DNA from: Apus apus
Taxonomy: Eukaryota > Chordata > Aves > Apodiformes > Apodidae
Length of the DNA stretch: 64,000 bases
Reading direction: 5' to 3'
Assembly: GCF_020740795.1 (NCBI RefSeq)
Contig: NC_067282.1
Coordinates: 143,082,858-143,146,857, forward strand
Shown here: in pieces, positions 47,420 to 61,170 of the stretch
Layout of the letters: every line of letters begins with the position of its first letter
Numbering within the stretch: position 1 is the stretch's first letter
Position numbers and translations under genes: made by a program
Notes under the pieces: model-generated
Told to the model about the DNA's origin: nothing
The model's input: the letters and a program-made list of their open reading frames with translations, nothing else
Database searches by the model: none

Positions 47420-47818
47420 GGCTACTAAGAGAGTTGGGGCTATTTAGGCTGAAGAAGACTCCAGGTAGACCTTATAGTGGCCTTCCAGTACCTGTAGGGC
47501 TCTACAGGAAAGACGGAGAGAGACTTTTCACCAGAGAATGTGGTGATTGGACAAGGGGTAATGGTCTTAAACTGAAAGAGGGGAGATGTAGGTTAGACAT
47601 CAGGAAGAAATTCTTCACCATGAGGGTACTGAGGCACTGGAATAGGTTGCCTAGGGAGGTTGTAGAAGCCCCTTCCCTGGAGGTGTTTAAGGCCAGGTTG
47701 GATGAGGCTTTGTGCAGCCTGGTCTAGTGTGAGGTGTCCCTGCTCTCAGCAGGAAGCTTGGAACCTGATGACCTTTAAGGTCCCTTCCAACCTTAACCAT
47801 TCTATGATTCTATAACTT
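47420..47818 (+). mobile_element. CR1 LINE, 5' truncated, with the C-terminal end of ORF2 and an intact 3' end
   Basis: The frame at 47434-47727 contains WNRLPREVVEAPSLEVFKAR and RKKFFTMRVL, the typical C-terminal end of the CR1 ORF2 protein, ending at a natural stop. The short 3' UTR ends with 'ggtcccttccaacc' and 'attctatgattctata', the CR1 terminal microsatellite. About 400 bp survive. The 97-codon open remnant suggests a comparatively young insertion, but the element cannot transpose by itself. Confidence 0.95.
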
Positions 47819-50800
47819 GACAGTGGTTTGAGTTTTCATTTTTGGTTGATAGCCTGCTTGCAAAAAAAAAATTAAAAGACACTTAAAAAACTAATGACCT
47901 TTCATTAAGCTTCCTCTTGTCCCTTCCCCTTGAGCAAGCCACTTGTGCTCCTGATGAGGTGAGGGACATCTCATCTGACCTCACTGTGTGGAGAGAGGAT
48001 GATGAAAAACAGCCCTAAACTTGGAACAAGCCTAAGGCGTTAAATTTGGAAAATGCAGACATCTCAAACAATGCATGTGCTACACATAAAAGCCTCATTT
48101 GACAAGGCTCTGTTTTTAAAAAATTAAGCATCTTCTTTTCCATTCAGAGCTTGGAATAAGGGAGGAATACAGGTATGGACCTCACAGGTGACCTGGAATA
48201 TGAGGTTTTGACCAGGGGATTTTTTTCCATCCAGATTAGTTCTAAAAATCTTCTACTTTAAGAATGCATGTGGTCTCAGGAAAACTAGTAGGACCATTGC
48301 TGTGTTCCAGTTAAACTGGTACCTTTCTTGGGTGGGATCTTCATTGTTTTATCCAGAAAGACAAATTATGTAAATAATAAGCAAACCACAAGGGATTTTT
48401 AAATATAAAACACACATTTCATGAATGCTGAGGCAGAGGTGCTAAACTCAGAGGAAAAGTAGGGCACTTGTCAGCTAAGACATCTGATCCTATTGTGTTT
48501 TTTTCCAATATTAATGAACAAGTAAACACAAATAGGCTACTGGTTGTTAGGTGGTAAGCAGCTGCCAAAACTTCTGCTTTGAGATTTCACTGTAAAATGC
48601 TTTTCACAACTTGAGTAACTTGAAAGTTTGCTTTATTGGCTAAATGATTGGCCAAGAGATTTTGAAAAAAAATATCAGGAGTTCTTTCAGGGGAAAAAAA
48701 AAGCAAAAAAGCAACACGTTGATTGACTTGATTGTAAAGATTTTGCCAAAGAGTACAATTTAGAGGGAGATACAATCAACAGATCAGTTCTTTATCTGCT
48801 GCTTGCACCAGTTGTCCATCTGAGTAATAGTGTATTAATTTTTTGAAAGTGCAAACGCTCACAGAACTGGTAGTTTAAAGCAAACAGGTTAATAAAGAAA
48901 TGAGATATTTTCTCCTCTGCTGTGTTTTAGGCCAAACGACAGATGGTTACAAATAAACAGTGGTAGCAAAGTTTGATGATAATAAATATAGATATTATGA
49001 TATTCATGCTGCCAGAATGAAGTACTCAAGTTTTGTGGCTCGGCAAGACAGGACCCTGAACTGGTTTACTCCTAGGAAAAAGGCAGACAATTTATAGCCC
49101 AGCCTAAGTAAGAAAGCCATCAGGGCTTAACAGATAATAATAACCTTTCTGAAGAGCTTTTAATGGATATTTCAAATTCCTGAAGAGGAAGATAATTCTC
49201 TTAAATTCTTAAGGACTGCTTAAATTTGGTGGCAAAATTATAATTTTCTATTACTGCTGAAACTCCTTTAGTGCAGCTTCTCAAGTGCTACTTATTTCTT
49301 TGCAGCACTATTGCTTTCATCCCTATTAAAGCCATAAGACTATTCTATGAGGATTTATATTAAGGCGATTTGAAGACAACATTAAGGAGATCAGCACTCT
49401 CTGCTTCCCAGGCTGTATCCTGTCAAGAAAGTTATTCCCCCTCATCCTGTCTTCTGGTGCAGTTTGGAAAATTGAGACCAAATACTTGGAAACCCAAGAG
49501 AGATGTCTCTTCCAAACTGAGACCATCATTTTTCTCAACAGCCTGATGAGAAGTTCCAGATTTTATATTGACTATTTCAGAGTAATCATTCAGGATCATT
49601 CAGGGGACAGAATTTGCTCTTTGAATCTTCTTACTGAACACCTAAGACCAAGCACATCCATCTCCTCAATCTTGTTTGCCACTGCATGGCCCTGAACACA
49701 GACATGGGTGGCTGGGAAAGAGAGAAAAGCAAGGGTAGGTGGTTGTGATAGCCTTCATGGCAACTAGAAAGCAATGTTTCAGTGTGACAGGCTTTTTCTC
49801 TTGACCTCTTTCTCAACAGGAATTAAACAACTAAATAGGAATGCCTGGTAAAAGACCCAGGAAAGTTAATTGATTTTTGTTGTATCTCAGGAACAAGGTC
49901 ATATCCTGATGTCTGAAATCCTCTGCTAGGTAACAGCCAGCATTGTCAGCATGGGTGGCACCAGGACTCCTGGAGGAGCTGCCAGGACGGATTTTCTTAC
50001 AGGTGTAGGTGCTCCAGGCTCATACCTAGAACCCTGATAAATAAAACAAAGCAACATGAAGCATTATCTTTCCAGATTAAAGTTGTTGCCCGTCACCGTC
50101 CCTTCTTTGAAGATTTTCTAGTCTATAGGTCTGTTTTCAGTGGCAGTGTTTTTTAATCTACAGTACTAGCAGAGAGAATAAAGGTCCACAGGTTCCCCAT
50201 TCAGGAAAAAAAAACAACAACAACAAAAAACCCAAAATGTTCCCAGATCAAGGAGAAGCTGGCTGAAGGGTGAGATCAATCTAACACTGAGATAGCCCTA
50301 GGAAAGGAAAAGGCACTTTGAGGAGGTGACAGACTTCCAGGTTTAAGATTTTTGTCTGCAGGAGCCACAAAAACTATGGAGAAAACATCTTTCTGTGCAG
50401 AGCTTTTACTCAGCCAAAGCAAAGCAGAGGATAATGATACCTGACCGACCTCAAGCACAAGTGACTAGTTTCATGAGGGGACAGGCCTGATTGCCAAGCT
50501 GCCAAAGCCAGACACAGTACTTACAAGTCTTCTGGTGAGGAAGAAGAGCTGTGGGCAGACTTAGCTTACCAGGGGAAGGAGAAAGTAGGAGGAGATGGTC
50601 CCTGAAGGAAATCTGCAGAACCTGGAGTCCTGATCACGAGCTTTGAACAAGCAGCCAAGAACCAAGTGGAAATCTACCACTGAGATCTGGAGGGAGAAGC
50701 TGGAGGCAAACATTTTTGCAAGGGTAAGAGGCAATGGAGTTGGCTAACAAAGCCACCACATTACACAGATAACTTCAGATAGCTTAATTGGATTGAATCA

Positions 50801-53800
50801 GCTAATTGGACTGCAACAAATCAACCAAATTTGACACTTAAAATCCTCAAAAAAATAAGCCAAGGGCAGATAGAGGAAAAGGGCAGGCAGGGAGAAAGCA
50901 GCAGGAAGGGAGGAGGCATTGGGGAAGCTGTAGGATACATGCCCCCTCCTCAGGGCAGAGGCATCCCATTCTAAAAATGAAAAGATAATAAGGAAAGGTG
51001 AAAGACTTTCCAGGAATAATTCTTCACTCACAAAACTATGTAGATAAAGGGAGCAGGATGCACAAGCTTCAGGCAAAATTTGAGCAGATATTGATCACGG
51101 GGATCCCCAAAATCAAGTTGGGCTCATGGTGAGGAATTAGCTCTACAGGATGATGAAAGAGAATTAAACAAACCCAAACCAGGACACACACATGACCTTA
51201 GCAACTTCCCTCAGGTCTGACTGCCTGTTCATATTGCAAATAACAGCATGCAGAAAAGTCAAGGGACCCAGAAGCTGCCTCTAGGGCACAAGTGGCAGAG
51301 CCTGAACCACAGAGCTCATGCGCAGCATAAGCCCTGTGCTACACAAATACACAGTTATCTGACAGACATCTCGGGGCCAGCGGGAAAGTTCCTCTGTCTT
51401 CACTAACCCCATGACGCAGAGACCACCAGCACCACACAGGTTTGGGAGAGAAGGGATGCAAGAGGGCACTAGACCTGCAGGGTGAGATGAGATAATTTGC
51501 AGCTTATCTGCATGTCCAGGAAGTTGTTGGAGACCTCTTGGTAAGGAGAGGACAGTTTTTGAAGCAGGATGGTTTAGGACTTGACATACCTTTTAGCTTA
51601 AAAAAAAAAAAAATCTTTAAAAAGAAGCTAGAGCCACAGGTGGAATTTTCTCTTTCCAGCTGAACTGGGGTGGCTGAGCTTATGTAGGAGTTGTTAAGGC
51701 TGATTAAGTATTGTGGGAAGGGTCATTCTTCAGCTGGGATTGAGCCCACCTGAGCAGGGTGTAACCTCAGCCAAGCACCCCTTCAGGGTGCAGGAAGCCC
51801 AGCATCATAGGAGGAGAGGTGAGAAGTGAAAGGAAAATTGCCTTCATCCTGGCTCAAACCAGGACAGCTGGGCTCCTTGAGTGATGGCACCCCAAGTCAA
51901 TTTCTGCTCCTCTTATGGGCCACAGAAGCTCCTGGGGAAGCTGAACATCCTGCAGGGGTGGCCAGGTCCTGAAGAAGTGCCCTGGGATGGCATTATCCTT
52001 CAGGAATGGGCACTTTTCAAAAAACCACTAAATAAAGTGATTGCTATTTACAGTGAGTTGACCAGTCAAAGACACTTCAAAAACAGGCCTTTCTAAAACA
52101 AGCCAGCAGTGCGGTTTCTGAGATGCTATTTACAGCATGCTGTCAAAACAAATCTCTGTCCATAGCTGAACTGAATGACTCTTCTTGCCAGGACAACTAC
52201 CCTTAGCAATGGCTGAGCCAGTCCTAATGTAAAGCTTTAAAAACAAGAGTAATATTTCCTGATGGATTTGCACTACATGTAGGAGGGAAGTGAGATAGCT
52301 GGAGAGCTATGAAAGTGAGCTTGTGAGTGGATCCTTCTTTGCCCTGTGCATGCTGGGGCTGAGTACCTGCAATTACTGTGAAATTGTGAACATCTAATTC
52401 AAACCATGTAATGAAGAAAAGTCTGAGCAAGGGCTAAACCCCTCCCACTTAGGCCAATTGTTAACTGCTTGATGGCAAACAAAACCAATTCAAGGTTTCA
52501 AGCACTTTTCTCTGTGACATCTAGTACCAGCCATGGTCCCAAGCAGTCAGTCTGACCAGCCTGGTGTTTCCTCTACTCCTAGATCCTCAAGGTGTTTCAA
52601 ACCAGAGAGGGCCAACACATTTAGACACACAAAGAATGCAGGAAGAGTGGCTCAACTGCAATTCTCAGGTGCAAGGATGTTGGTGCCCATCAAGCAGAGA
52701 CGTGTGTGTCTGCTGTGAAGACCCAGGTCTTTCCCAGTCGAGTGGGTGTGTAAGCATTCAAATGCTTCTCACTTAAATAGTCAGGCCAAGTTTACCCTCT
52801 TATAAAACACATCCTGTGGTAAAGTAGAATAAGAAGCCATTCATAGGAGGCCTGTAAAACAGGAAGGGTTTTGTATGTGCCATTCTTTAAGGCAGCAGCA
52901 GCCCTTTAAAGCCTCTTTTATAAGCTGTGGCAAATGGGCTCCCAGCATACTCCTTACTCTGGGGAGTCAGCATGTAGATGGTGACTGGGGCACTGGAAAG
53001 AACATTTTGAGGGTGTGCTGGGAGGCTTGGGGGATAGATATCAGTTGCTAAACTCTGAACTCCAAATCAGTGGTACCCTTCTATCTGTCTGTAGTCCAGG
53101 AGGTTGGGTGTGAAGATCATGCAGGCACAGTATGCCAGAGTCTCAACTTCTTGGAGACTGACTTTGAAATAGGTCATAGCCGTAGTTCACTTTCCTTCAC
53201 GGGTGCTGCATAGGTCTCCCTGTCCTTAAAAGCAGGCTATTTAGCTCTGGTAAATAATGTATTGCTTTGTAATCTCTGTGCCATGACTGCCCTCTCACTA
53301 CAACGTGAGATGTCAGGACCTTTTATCAGATGGGAAAGGGTTTGTTTCACCTTGACAGGGCAGTTTGCTGGCAGCCTTAGTCAGTGGTTGCTTCAGGCTG
53401 GTGCAGTGCCTGGAGCCCCCACGCTCCTCTCCCTGGGGGCTCACAGGTTATTCAGGCCGCAGCCCCTTTGTTACCTTGAAGAGGTTATGGCTCTGTTTAT
53501 CCCCAGGCATTCACATAGTCCCTGTTGTGCCCCTCTAAAGTCCGTGCAGATGTCTGCTGGCTTCCTGTGTGCTGGTTGGGGTGGCCTGGTGGACTACACG
53601 AGGTGGCAGCTGAGGAAGAGGAGGCAAATTCTTTGTACTCGATTTGCCCTTTTGTTCACAGGCCCAGAACTGCTGCTCCCTGACCTTGCGTGGTCATCTC
53701 TATCCCCAGCTCTCCTTCTCTTATCATTTATTTTCATTCTGTACCCTCCTGCCTTTCCCACCACCCCCCCGATTTATTTTTTACTTTATACCTTCAGTAA

Positions 53801-55621
53801 CTGCTTGGCCATCCTGCTTCTTTTGCAGCCCTTCCTCATAGTCTTCTTGGTGAGCCATGCTTACCTGTACAGAATTGCATAAAAGCAGAACCACCTCTCT
53901 AGATGTCTCCGTGATTTCTGTTTAAGGAATGGGGCATTTAGGATTGCCATGCTCCAGCCCACACTGCTCACCTTAACAAAGTTAAAGCATGTGCTTGACT
54001 ATACACATTCATGTAATTCCTGAGTTCTTAATTTAGTCATTTTAAGGTCACTTTTAAAGGTTTTATTGACACAGATTAGACAGCGCAGAAGTTGGATTGA
54101 ATCCTTTCAAGCCAGCCTGGCATTGCCATAACTGGAGAAGAATTAAACCAGGGCTTTAACGTAGCATCTTTATCAGGTGCAGGGAGCAACCAAGAAGTTT
54201 CACTTGCTTGTTTTTACACCAAGGGTTCCTTCTGTGCTTGTACAAAACATGCTTGGGTTTTGATATGAATGTGAATACGCAAAAACTCTGTGTCCTTATA
54301 TTGGATTCAACTTTAGTTTTAACTTCACATTCCCATTTTGTCCCTTTATTTTACATTACGGCGATTCTGCTCTTGAACTTGTGTTGTGCATTTAGCCAGA
54401 GGTTTAAAAACAAACACTCTCCTGTCTCATCCAGGCTTTTTTCTCCTGCTTTACTGTGTTTTGTCTTTCTATTTCCTTGCTACTTGTACTAAGAACACAA
54501 TGCCCTTGGAAAAATCTTGTTTCACTGCACATACCACACCTCTTGTATCTGTGCTAACTCTAGAGACAGGCAAAGCACAATGCAAAGGTGTTCAGACAGC
54601 TTTGGCCTCTGCAAAATGTTTGTCTTTGTGCAGTTCATGCATTTTTAATTGCACACTCTTCTGTTTGTCCCCAGCTTACTCCTTTCATGAAGAAAGCCTG
54701 GCATTTGCTTGTTTTGTAGCCATACACTTTTTTGCAAGCAAAATCCTGTTTCATAACAGCCTTTCTGTAACTTGGGTGCTGGTTATACCACAAAACAATG
54801 TTTTAATAAATGTTATTTACATTTTTCAGGGTAGCTAGAGGGATTTTGGTTTTAATTAGCTAAGAGAGCCATAAGTGATTATACAGACACAAGCAGAGCT
54901 GCTACCATCACATCATCTCCCAGTGCCTTACCCATGGCTTCTGTGCCAACATTAACTAAAACAAGGAAAAAAATAGTACAGGCCCTTGCAGGCAAATACT
55001 TTTTTGAAAGAGGGGGAATCAAGCAAGATGTTTCAGTGTGTATTGTGCCTGGAGTCCTCAGTAGTTTCTAGTTACCTGATTAATTACCTAAGCCAAAGGC
55101 ACAGAGTCTCTTTAGATTTGGGAGGAGTGAAAGGAGTGCAAGCCCTCCTGCCATCCTCCCCCCAGCAACACTTCTGGAGGGAGGAGCCACACAGTCAGGG
55201 AGGTTTTTCTATGGAAATATTGCCTGCTGAGAACCATTTCAATGAACTGTGGGCTCCTTCCTCCCCCATTCTGCTGCTGCTTCCTTCTCCTTCCATTCCT
55301 AACCCTTATTCTAAGCAAAAAATAATCCCCTGCTTATGAAACCTGAAAGGAGCAAGGTCCACGGGACAGAGGGGTGTCCCAGGAAATTCTTTGAGGAAGG
55401 ACTTTGCTCAGTAGCTCAGCCTAGGACATCACCAGGATTATGGCCAGCTTGGATGGCAATAGAGCCAGGCAAGGCATTAGGCTTGCAGAAAACTTGGTAA
55501 TAGCACTGCCTAACTTTTTGGATGAAATTCTATATGAAATTATTCTCAACACTTTGGACACTTGCAGGAGCTGGTCCCATTGCAAACAGATTTAACTTCC
55601 AGTGTCAAAGGAAAGCATCAT

Positions 55622-55670
55622 TCACAGAATCACAGAATCCTAGGGGTTGGAAGGGACCTTGCAAGATCAG
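55622..55670 (-). repeat. CR1 3'-end fragment, antisense
   Basis: 'tcacagaatcacagaatcc' followed by 'taggggttggaagggacc' and 'ttgcaagatcag' is the reverse complement of a CR1 3' terminus. Only about 50 bp are present, a very short 5'-truncated insertion. Confidence 0.88.
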
Positions 55671-57514
55671 TTACAGGCCAAGTGTGAGTAAAAGACTGAT
55701 GTGTGCAGGCTGTAGCTGGCAAAATGCTTCTGGTAACTACAACCTGGAGTGTCCTGTGGAGGGGAGAAAAGGGACATGCCTACACTGTTGCCTTGCACTG
55801 GTAGGTCCTGTTCTACCATGGAGAGCAGGGTCTTAGATTTGCCCACAAACATGATCTGTGATACTGGGCTGGGTGGTGTCTATCCAGGCCGTCCTGCACT
55901 TAGCAGTAAGACAAACCGTGCTGCTCACAACTCTACCCAGAGTCAACACTTCGGCAGTCATTAGTCTCCCGCTTTTCAGTCACTGTGTTGCCACTACTCT
56001 CTCCTATGCTATTTTAACCAATGAGATTAACACAATGCTTTAAAATATGTTCATTAGCACAAGCCTGGTCCTTCCCAGAGGTGAGCACTTGTACTTAAAA
56101 TGCTGAGGTCACTTACGTGTAAGAGCGGAATTGTCTTACTAAACATCATGTGCCAAAAGCAGCAACAATAGTAATTTCATTCTATTCCCAAAAAAAACAG
56201 TTGTTTCTCTTCTGTGTACAAACTAATAGGTTATCAGACTACAGTGCTCATGGATGCTTGCCTAAACTCATCAGTTTTAGGAACTTCCACTGACTTCAGT
56301 AAGCCATGGGTGGATCAACTTGAATTTACACTTCCTAGGACAGACATTTGAATTGAAGATCAGCTAGTTCATTCCTCACTTCTCAGCATTGTGCCAGTTA
56401 AACACAAATCACTAAGCCCAGAACAGCTATTTTATTTCTCACTGATCATGGCTACCCACACTACCCCTGTCTAGCACAAATTCCTGCTGATGTTTGAAAT
56501 TCTCTTCTAACAGTCTGTGCAGAGGATGAATTAAATATCTTCTTTGGTCTGCAAATTTTTCCTAGTTCTCCCAGGTTCCTGTTACCATGAACAGAAAACC
56601 TTTTCCACAGATTTAAGAACATGAAAACTGGGTAGAGCTACAGGGTGATGGTTCCACGCACGTTCCCTGAATGCAGTTTTTCTGAAAGTCATTTTATATG
56701 GGGCAAGGGGAATGTCCTGTGCACCACACCCACTTCCAGCCAGCTTCATACTATTTATACAGTCAGGAACCACAGACCATCTGCAGGAGGTTTAGATCTC
56801 TGGCAAGCCAGTAGCCACGCTAATTCTGGCCTGGTGCGTTCATATTGCAGGGTCTGATTTAGAACACATCCTATTTGTTTCATTGGGTAATGAGAATTCA
56901 AAAGCTGCATGTGTGCAAGCAGGTAAACTTAATTCAGGTGAGTGCATTAAGCAGAATAAACAGGCTAAGGAGAGTTAATGCAAGACATCACAGCTATCTC
57001 AAGTACAGGAGCACAGTATTTAGGCTGACATCCCAGTTAATTTGAAATTAATTCCATGCCTTTTTTAAAAAAACAACAGCAAGAAGGATGATTTTCAAAT
57101 GTACGAATACTTTCTGACTACTATGGGAAATCTCTTGCTGGCACTTCAGTTGTTTTCCACCATACTTTTTCTGGTATTGGTTATGATCTATTTGGGCTTG
57201 CAATGAGCAGGGACAGGTTGTGGGCTGGAGAGGGGAGAGATTTAACTTGATGTAGCTACATACAGAAAGGAGGTCTCCTGTGTTCTCAGACACTCAGCCC
57301 ACCGTGAGCCAGACCAGAGGAAGCTAAGCTTGCAGGCATCCCCATCACCTCCACTGAACCACAACCGCTGCCTCTTAGTCTTGACAGCTTGTTATGTACC
57401 AGCAGCCAGAGTTTCTGAGGTGGACTTACGAATGGCTGTACCTCCTGGAAGAGCTTTAGACTCTGAATTAAAAGGCAGGGAGACTTGCTCTTGCAAAACA
57501 TCTGTTTTGTCTTC

Positions 57515-57745
57515 ACAGAACCCTGGGGAATGCCACTTGTGACTGGCTGCCAACTGGATCTAATTCTGCTCACCACAACTCTTTGGGCCCAGCCATCCTG
57601 CAAAGCGTACACACATCCAAGCCATGAGCAGCCAGTTTCTCCAGGGCACTGCTGTGGGAGAGGGTGTCAGAGGCTTTACTAAGCGCCTTGGTCTATGTAG
57701 AGAACATCCACAGCCTTTCTCTCATCCCTTTTTTCACAGGCCATC
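57515..57745 (-). mobile_element. Decayed CR1 ORF2 fragment (reverse-transcriptase region)
   Basis: A minus-strand frame includes DGWAQRVVVSRIRSSWQ followed by PVTSGIPQGSV, the recognisable CR1/non-LTR reverse-transcriptase block. The upstream text corresponds to the region preceding that block but is frameshifted. The match breaks off right after GSV. This is an old internal fragment lacking the CR1 3' end, so it was probably cut by a later deletion or rearrangement. Confidence 0.8.
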
Positions 57746-60700
57746 AGTTGCCATCCTCACACAACAGCAAAACAAGTATTTATATGTATGTGTTTCTGTA
57801 GTGCTTAATCACATTGCAGATAGCAACCCTAATCACTCCATTGTAGTTAAGTATGAAGAAAGCCTGTTCTTCTGTCTGAACGATTACAAAACTCTCTAAC
57901 CATACATAGCTAGACAGACTTGCACATGCCCAGAACACCACAAATCAACAGGTTTCAGAAATGCCTTTAAACTGGAATTAACCACAGATGAGACCTCGGG
58001 GTACTTCTGTCACAGTAGCACTGAAAAGTGGCTCTCAGTCTCACACCAATGGACACTGGATGAGCAGTTGCTAACCCCAAGGCTGAACAGCCTAGATTGA
58101 TGAGGCAGAGACTGGCTGGAGCGATGTCCCGCTGCTCTGTGCCTCAGCTCCCTAGCTGCAACAGGGGATATGCCATAAGGAAACTGCTTGAAGTTCTTGG
58201 TGGAAGTCAAAGAGATTTAGAAATTGAAGACACATTTTCTGGTCTCTATCTTGTATCTCTCTATGACAAATAAAGAATTTGTCTTCCTATCTAAATTATT
58301 CATATTTGTGAAAAATAAAATTACCTCAGTCCCTCACCCTTAGATCCCACTCTTACTTTTTGATGTGTAAAGAGCATGCTAATATATCACTTGGATGCCT
58401 TTGAAGAAATGAACTCAGTATGGGAGGACAGTGCTGGGGGGAATAGTCATAAAGATTAATGCTAGCTTAGCCATTGCAAACTGCCTCTGCTGGACTTCTC
58501 TAGGAATAATTAAAAGCAGCTAAGTGAGGTTTCTTCTCACGAGGCCTACTGAAGGAGCCCATCTCTCCCCCCTGGCTGCAGAGGCAGGGTATGGAAATGG
58601 CTTCCCTAGACTAACACCTGCCTTCATGGAAACCTCTCATTGAAAACAACAAAATGCAAGGATTGCAGAGCACCAAACCCAACATCTGGCTGCTGTTCAG
58701 AGAGGGGTTTAATTTTATTTCAGTTTAGGTTTTGTATCAGCTGGCCGTAGGAGCAGGAGGGAATCTGGCCCCAAATGTGTTGTGTGAAGACTGTGATGTC
58801 TCTTGCATTCTCCATGCCTGCCTCTTGTTGGGAGAATAAATGCCCTGCAATAAGCATTTGAGCTCCCTGGGAACTACATCTGCTGCACAGCCCTTCCAAA
58901 TGTACTTTGCAAATACAACTCAGTTGTTCATTTGCCACATTCTTATTTAGCACTTCACTCTAAAGCAGGGCTTGAACACCCAAGGCTGGGTAAACAGGAC
59001 ACTCCGTGATTCACCCATTGTAACGTTGCTCTAAGAGCAAATGGATCATTCTGGGAAATGGTCATACCAAACTGAAGGATCTGTACTGGGGAGAGGAGAG
59101 TTGTTTTCTACAAAGACAAAGAATCACAAGTTTTGGCTGTCTTTTATATTACCCCTTGTGCAAGACAAGTGGACTTGCACAAGTCTTGGATAACCACCAC
59201 AAGTAAGATGAACAATAATTTATTACTCATGTTAGAGTAACTGGTGTGAATACTTGAGCCTTTCTGATATAACCACAATTATTTTACATTTGTGGATCCC
59301 ACAGAATTTATTATTGAATGACAGATAACCAGGTTGTCATTATATCACACAATGAGGTCCTTTACAGCAATGTCCTTTGAAAAATATGCTGTGGGTAAGG
59401 ACTAGGCAAGGGGCTTTTTCCTGTGCTGCCTTCCCCTCCCCCCCCCCCGCCTTTGAGACAAAGGTGGCTTGGTTAAACAAGAAAATAATTTGCCTGGTCA
59501 TGTCCCCTTCTGACAGAAGTTCCTGATGCCCTGCGAGGTTTGTGGGGAATACAGGTGGGCCCATTATAAAGTGTCAAACTTTCCTGCAGAACTACAGCTT
59601 TCCACTGACAGATCAGCTTTGCAGTGGCTTCAGCAGATAATTTACTTTAACCAGCCACCAGATAGCAGACCCTTACAGAAATTTTCCCATTCCTTTCATA
59701 TCCTGTCCTGAGCTCAAACCAACTTATAACGATACACGTCTGATGGAAGAGCAGGAGATAATACAGGAACGTCAGCAACAAGATACTCCCTGACTGCTAT
59801 GACAGGAGCCTCAACCTCCGAGTTGATGGGATGACAGGGAAGCAGCTTTGCTTGAGTGACAACAAGCTTACTTGAAATGCTGGAGAGGAAGAAACTAGAC
59901 AGGTGAGCTATTTCGACTCGTACCTGTGCAAGTTCACTCAGGTTTTTATCTACTTACCTCTTTGCAGAAAACATTGTAGTGTTCCCAGACTGCATCAATG
60001 ATAGCGCAGTGGAGAGGAAGTTATTTGCATTTCCTCATCTGGACAAGTTTAGTCCTGCTTTACTTCAAGTACTTACTGCCTTTAAGATGCCAGATCCCAC
60101 TGTCTCTAATTTTTGTAATTCAGCCTAAAACTTTTAGTAAGGAGCTGTATTAAGTATGGCCACTCCTACTATTGAAATTCAACCACAAGCAGCTCTATGG
60201 ATTTTATTCACATTTATGGCGCCCTATAATTTTGCTGGTATTGTTGATAAACATCAGTATAATCAAAGGAAGTATTTCAGGATTTCCACATATATGGTCC
60301 CAGGTTCTGAGACTTCCAGTCTTCTCCTGAGATTATCTGCCTTTTCAAAACCAGGAATTAAAATGAATGAACTGACGTGCCCCACCTCACACACCATGCA
60401 CACCAACATCCAGAGAACTGCATTTCAACTGTGCAGTTTTCAGAAATTGTCTTATTTTTGCCAATTCCAGGAGAACTAGAGCTGGGAGGGTTAGGGTGGG
60501 GGAACTTCTGAATATCCAGTCCAACTTTAAAATGCCTAATAATTAAGCAGGACATTTCACTGTCGTTCTTTTGAACCTTTCTTGGTTCAAAAAGCACCCA
60601 TCTCTCCTCTATCAACCTCTGTTCTTACAGGATATGCTGAGAGACTGGAAAGCATGAGTTTCATTCCAGCTTTTTAACCCCGAGTTCAAATACCAGAGTA

Positions 60701-61170
60701 ATCCATGTGAAGAGAGGAAAGAGACCCTCAGCTGCAGTTAATCCCACACTTCCCATTTTGCTGCCAACAGGATCCATGCTCCTTCTCCCCACACACTCCA
60801 GATACTGAGGGAGAGCAACCCAAGCTGCCTAGCAAACACTACCCTACTAAGAGCTAAACTTCACTGTGATCCCATTTCTTCCCTTCAATCAGCCACACTT
60901 TCCATCTAAGCCTTGAAAACAAAGAGCTGGGCAGGCTCGGCACAGTCAGACTTCAGTGCCAGGGGCAGCAAAAGGGCAGGTTTCAAGAGCAGACCCTCAC
61001 ATCCCGTCTCTCCCCCTCTTTGCTCCAGCAAGTTCCCAGTATGGAGAGTCACTATCAGCTGAAGCATTTTGTTCAACTTGTTCCCTCTGTGAAACATGCC
61101 CTCCAGGTGCAAATCAGCTCTTCAGCTTGAGACTCAAATCTCTCAGTTCCTCTGCAAGGAGAAAGTGACA

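Larger units (their letters stand above)
45860..61170. other. Intergenic DNA upstream of SINHCAF
   Basis: No gene recognised over about 15 kb. It contains a sense CR1 (47420-47818), a CR1 3' end (55622-55670), a decayed CR1 reverse-transcriptase fragment (57515-57745), a run of 10 C (about 59439-59448) and A-runs. A 206-codon plus-strand frame at 53262-53882 has a hydrophobic C-terminal half from T/C-rich sequence but no recognisable domain, and is treated as chance. Confidence 0.6.

Noticed and set aside
47434-47727. 97-codon frame that could be taken for a small host gene
   Set aside because: The sequence is the C-terminal end of CR1 ORF2 followed by a CR1 3' end, so it is a LINE remnant.
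53262-53882. 206-codon plus-strand frame with a hydrophobic C-terminal half
   Set aside because: Hydrophobicity comes from T/C-rich sequence. There is no family resemblance, no promoter or splice context, and the length is compatible with chance in about 15 kb of gene-free DNA.
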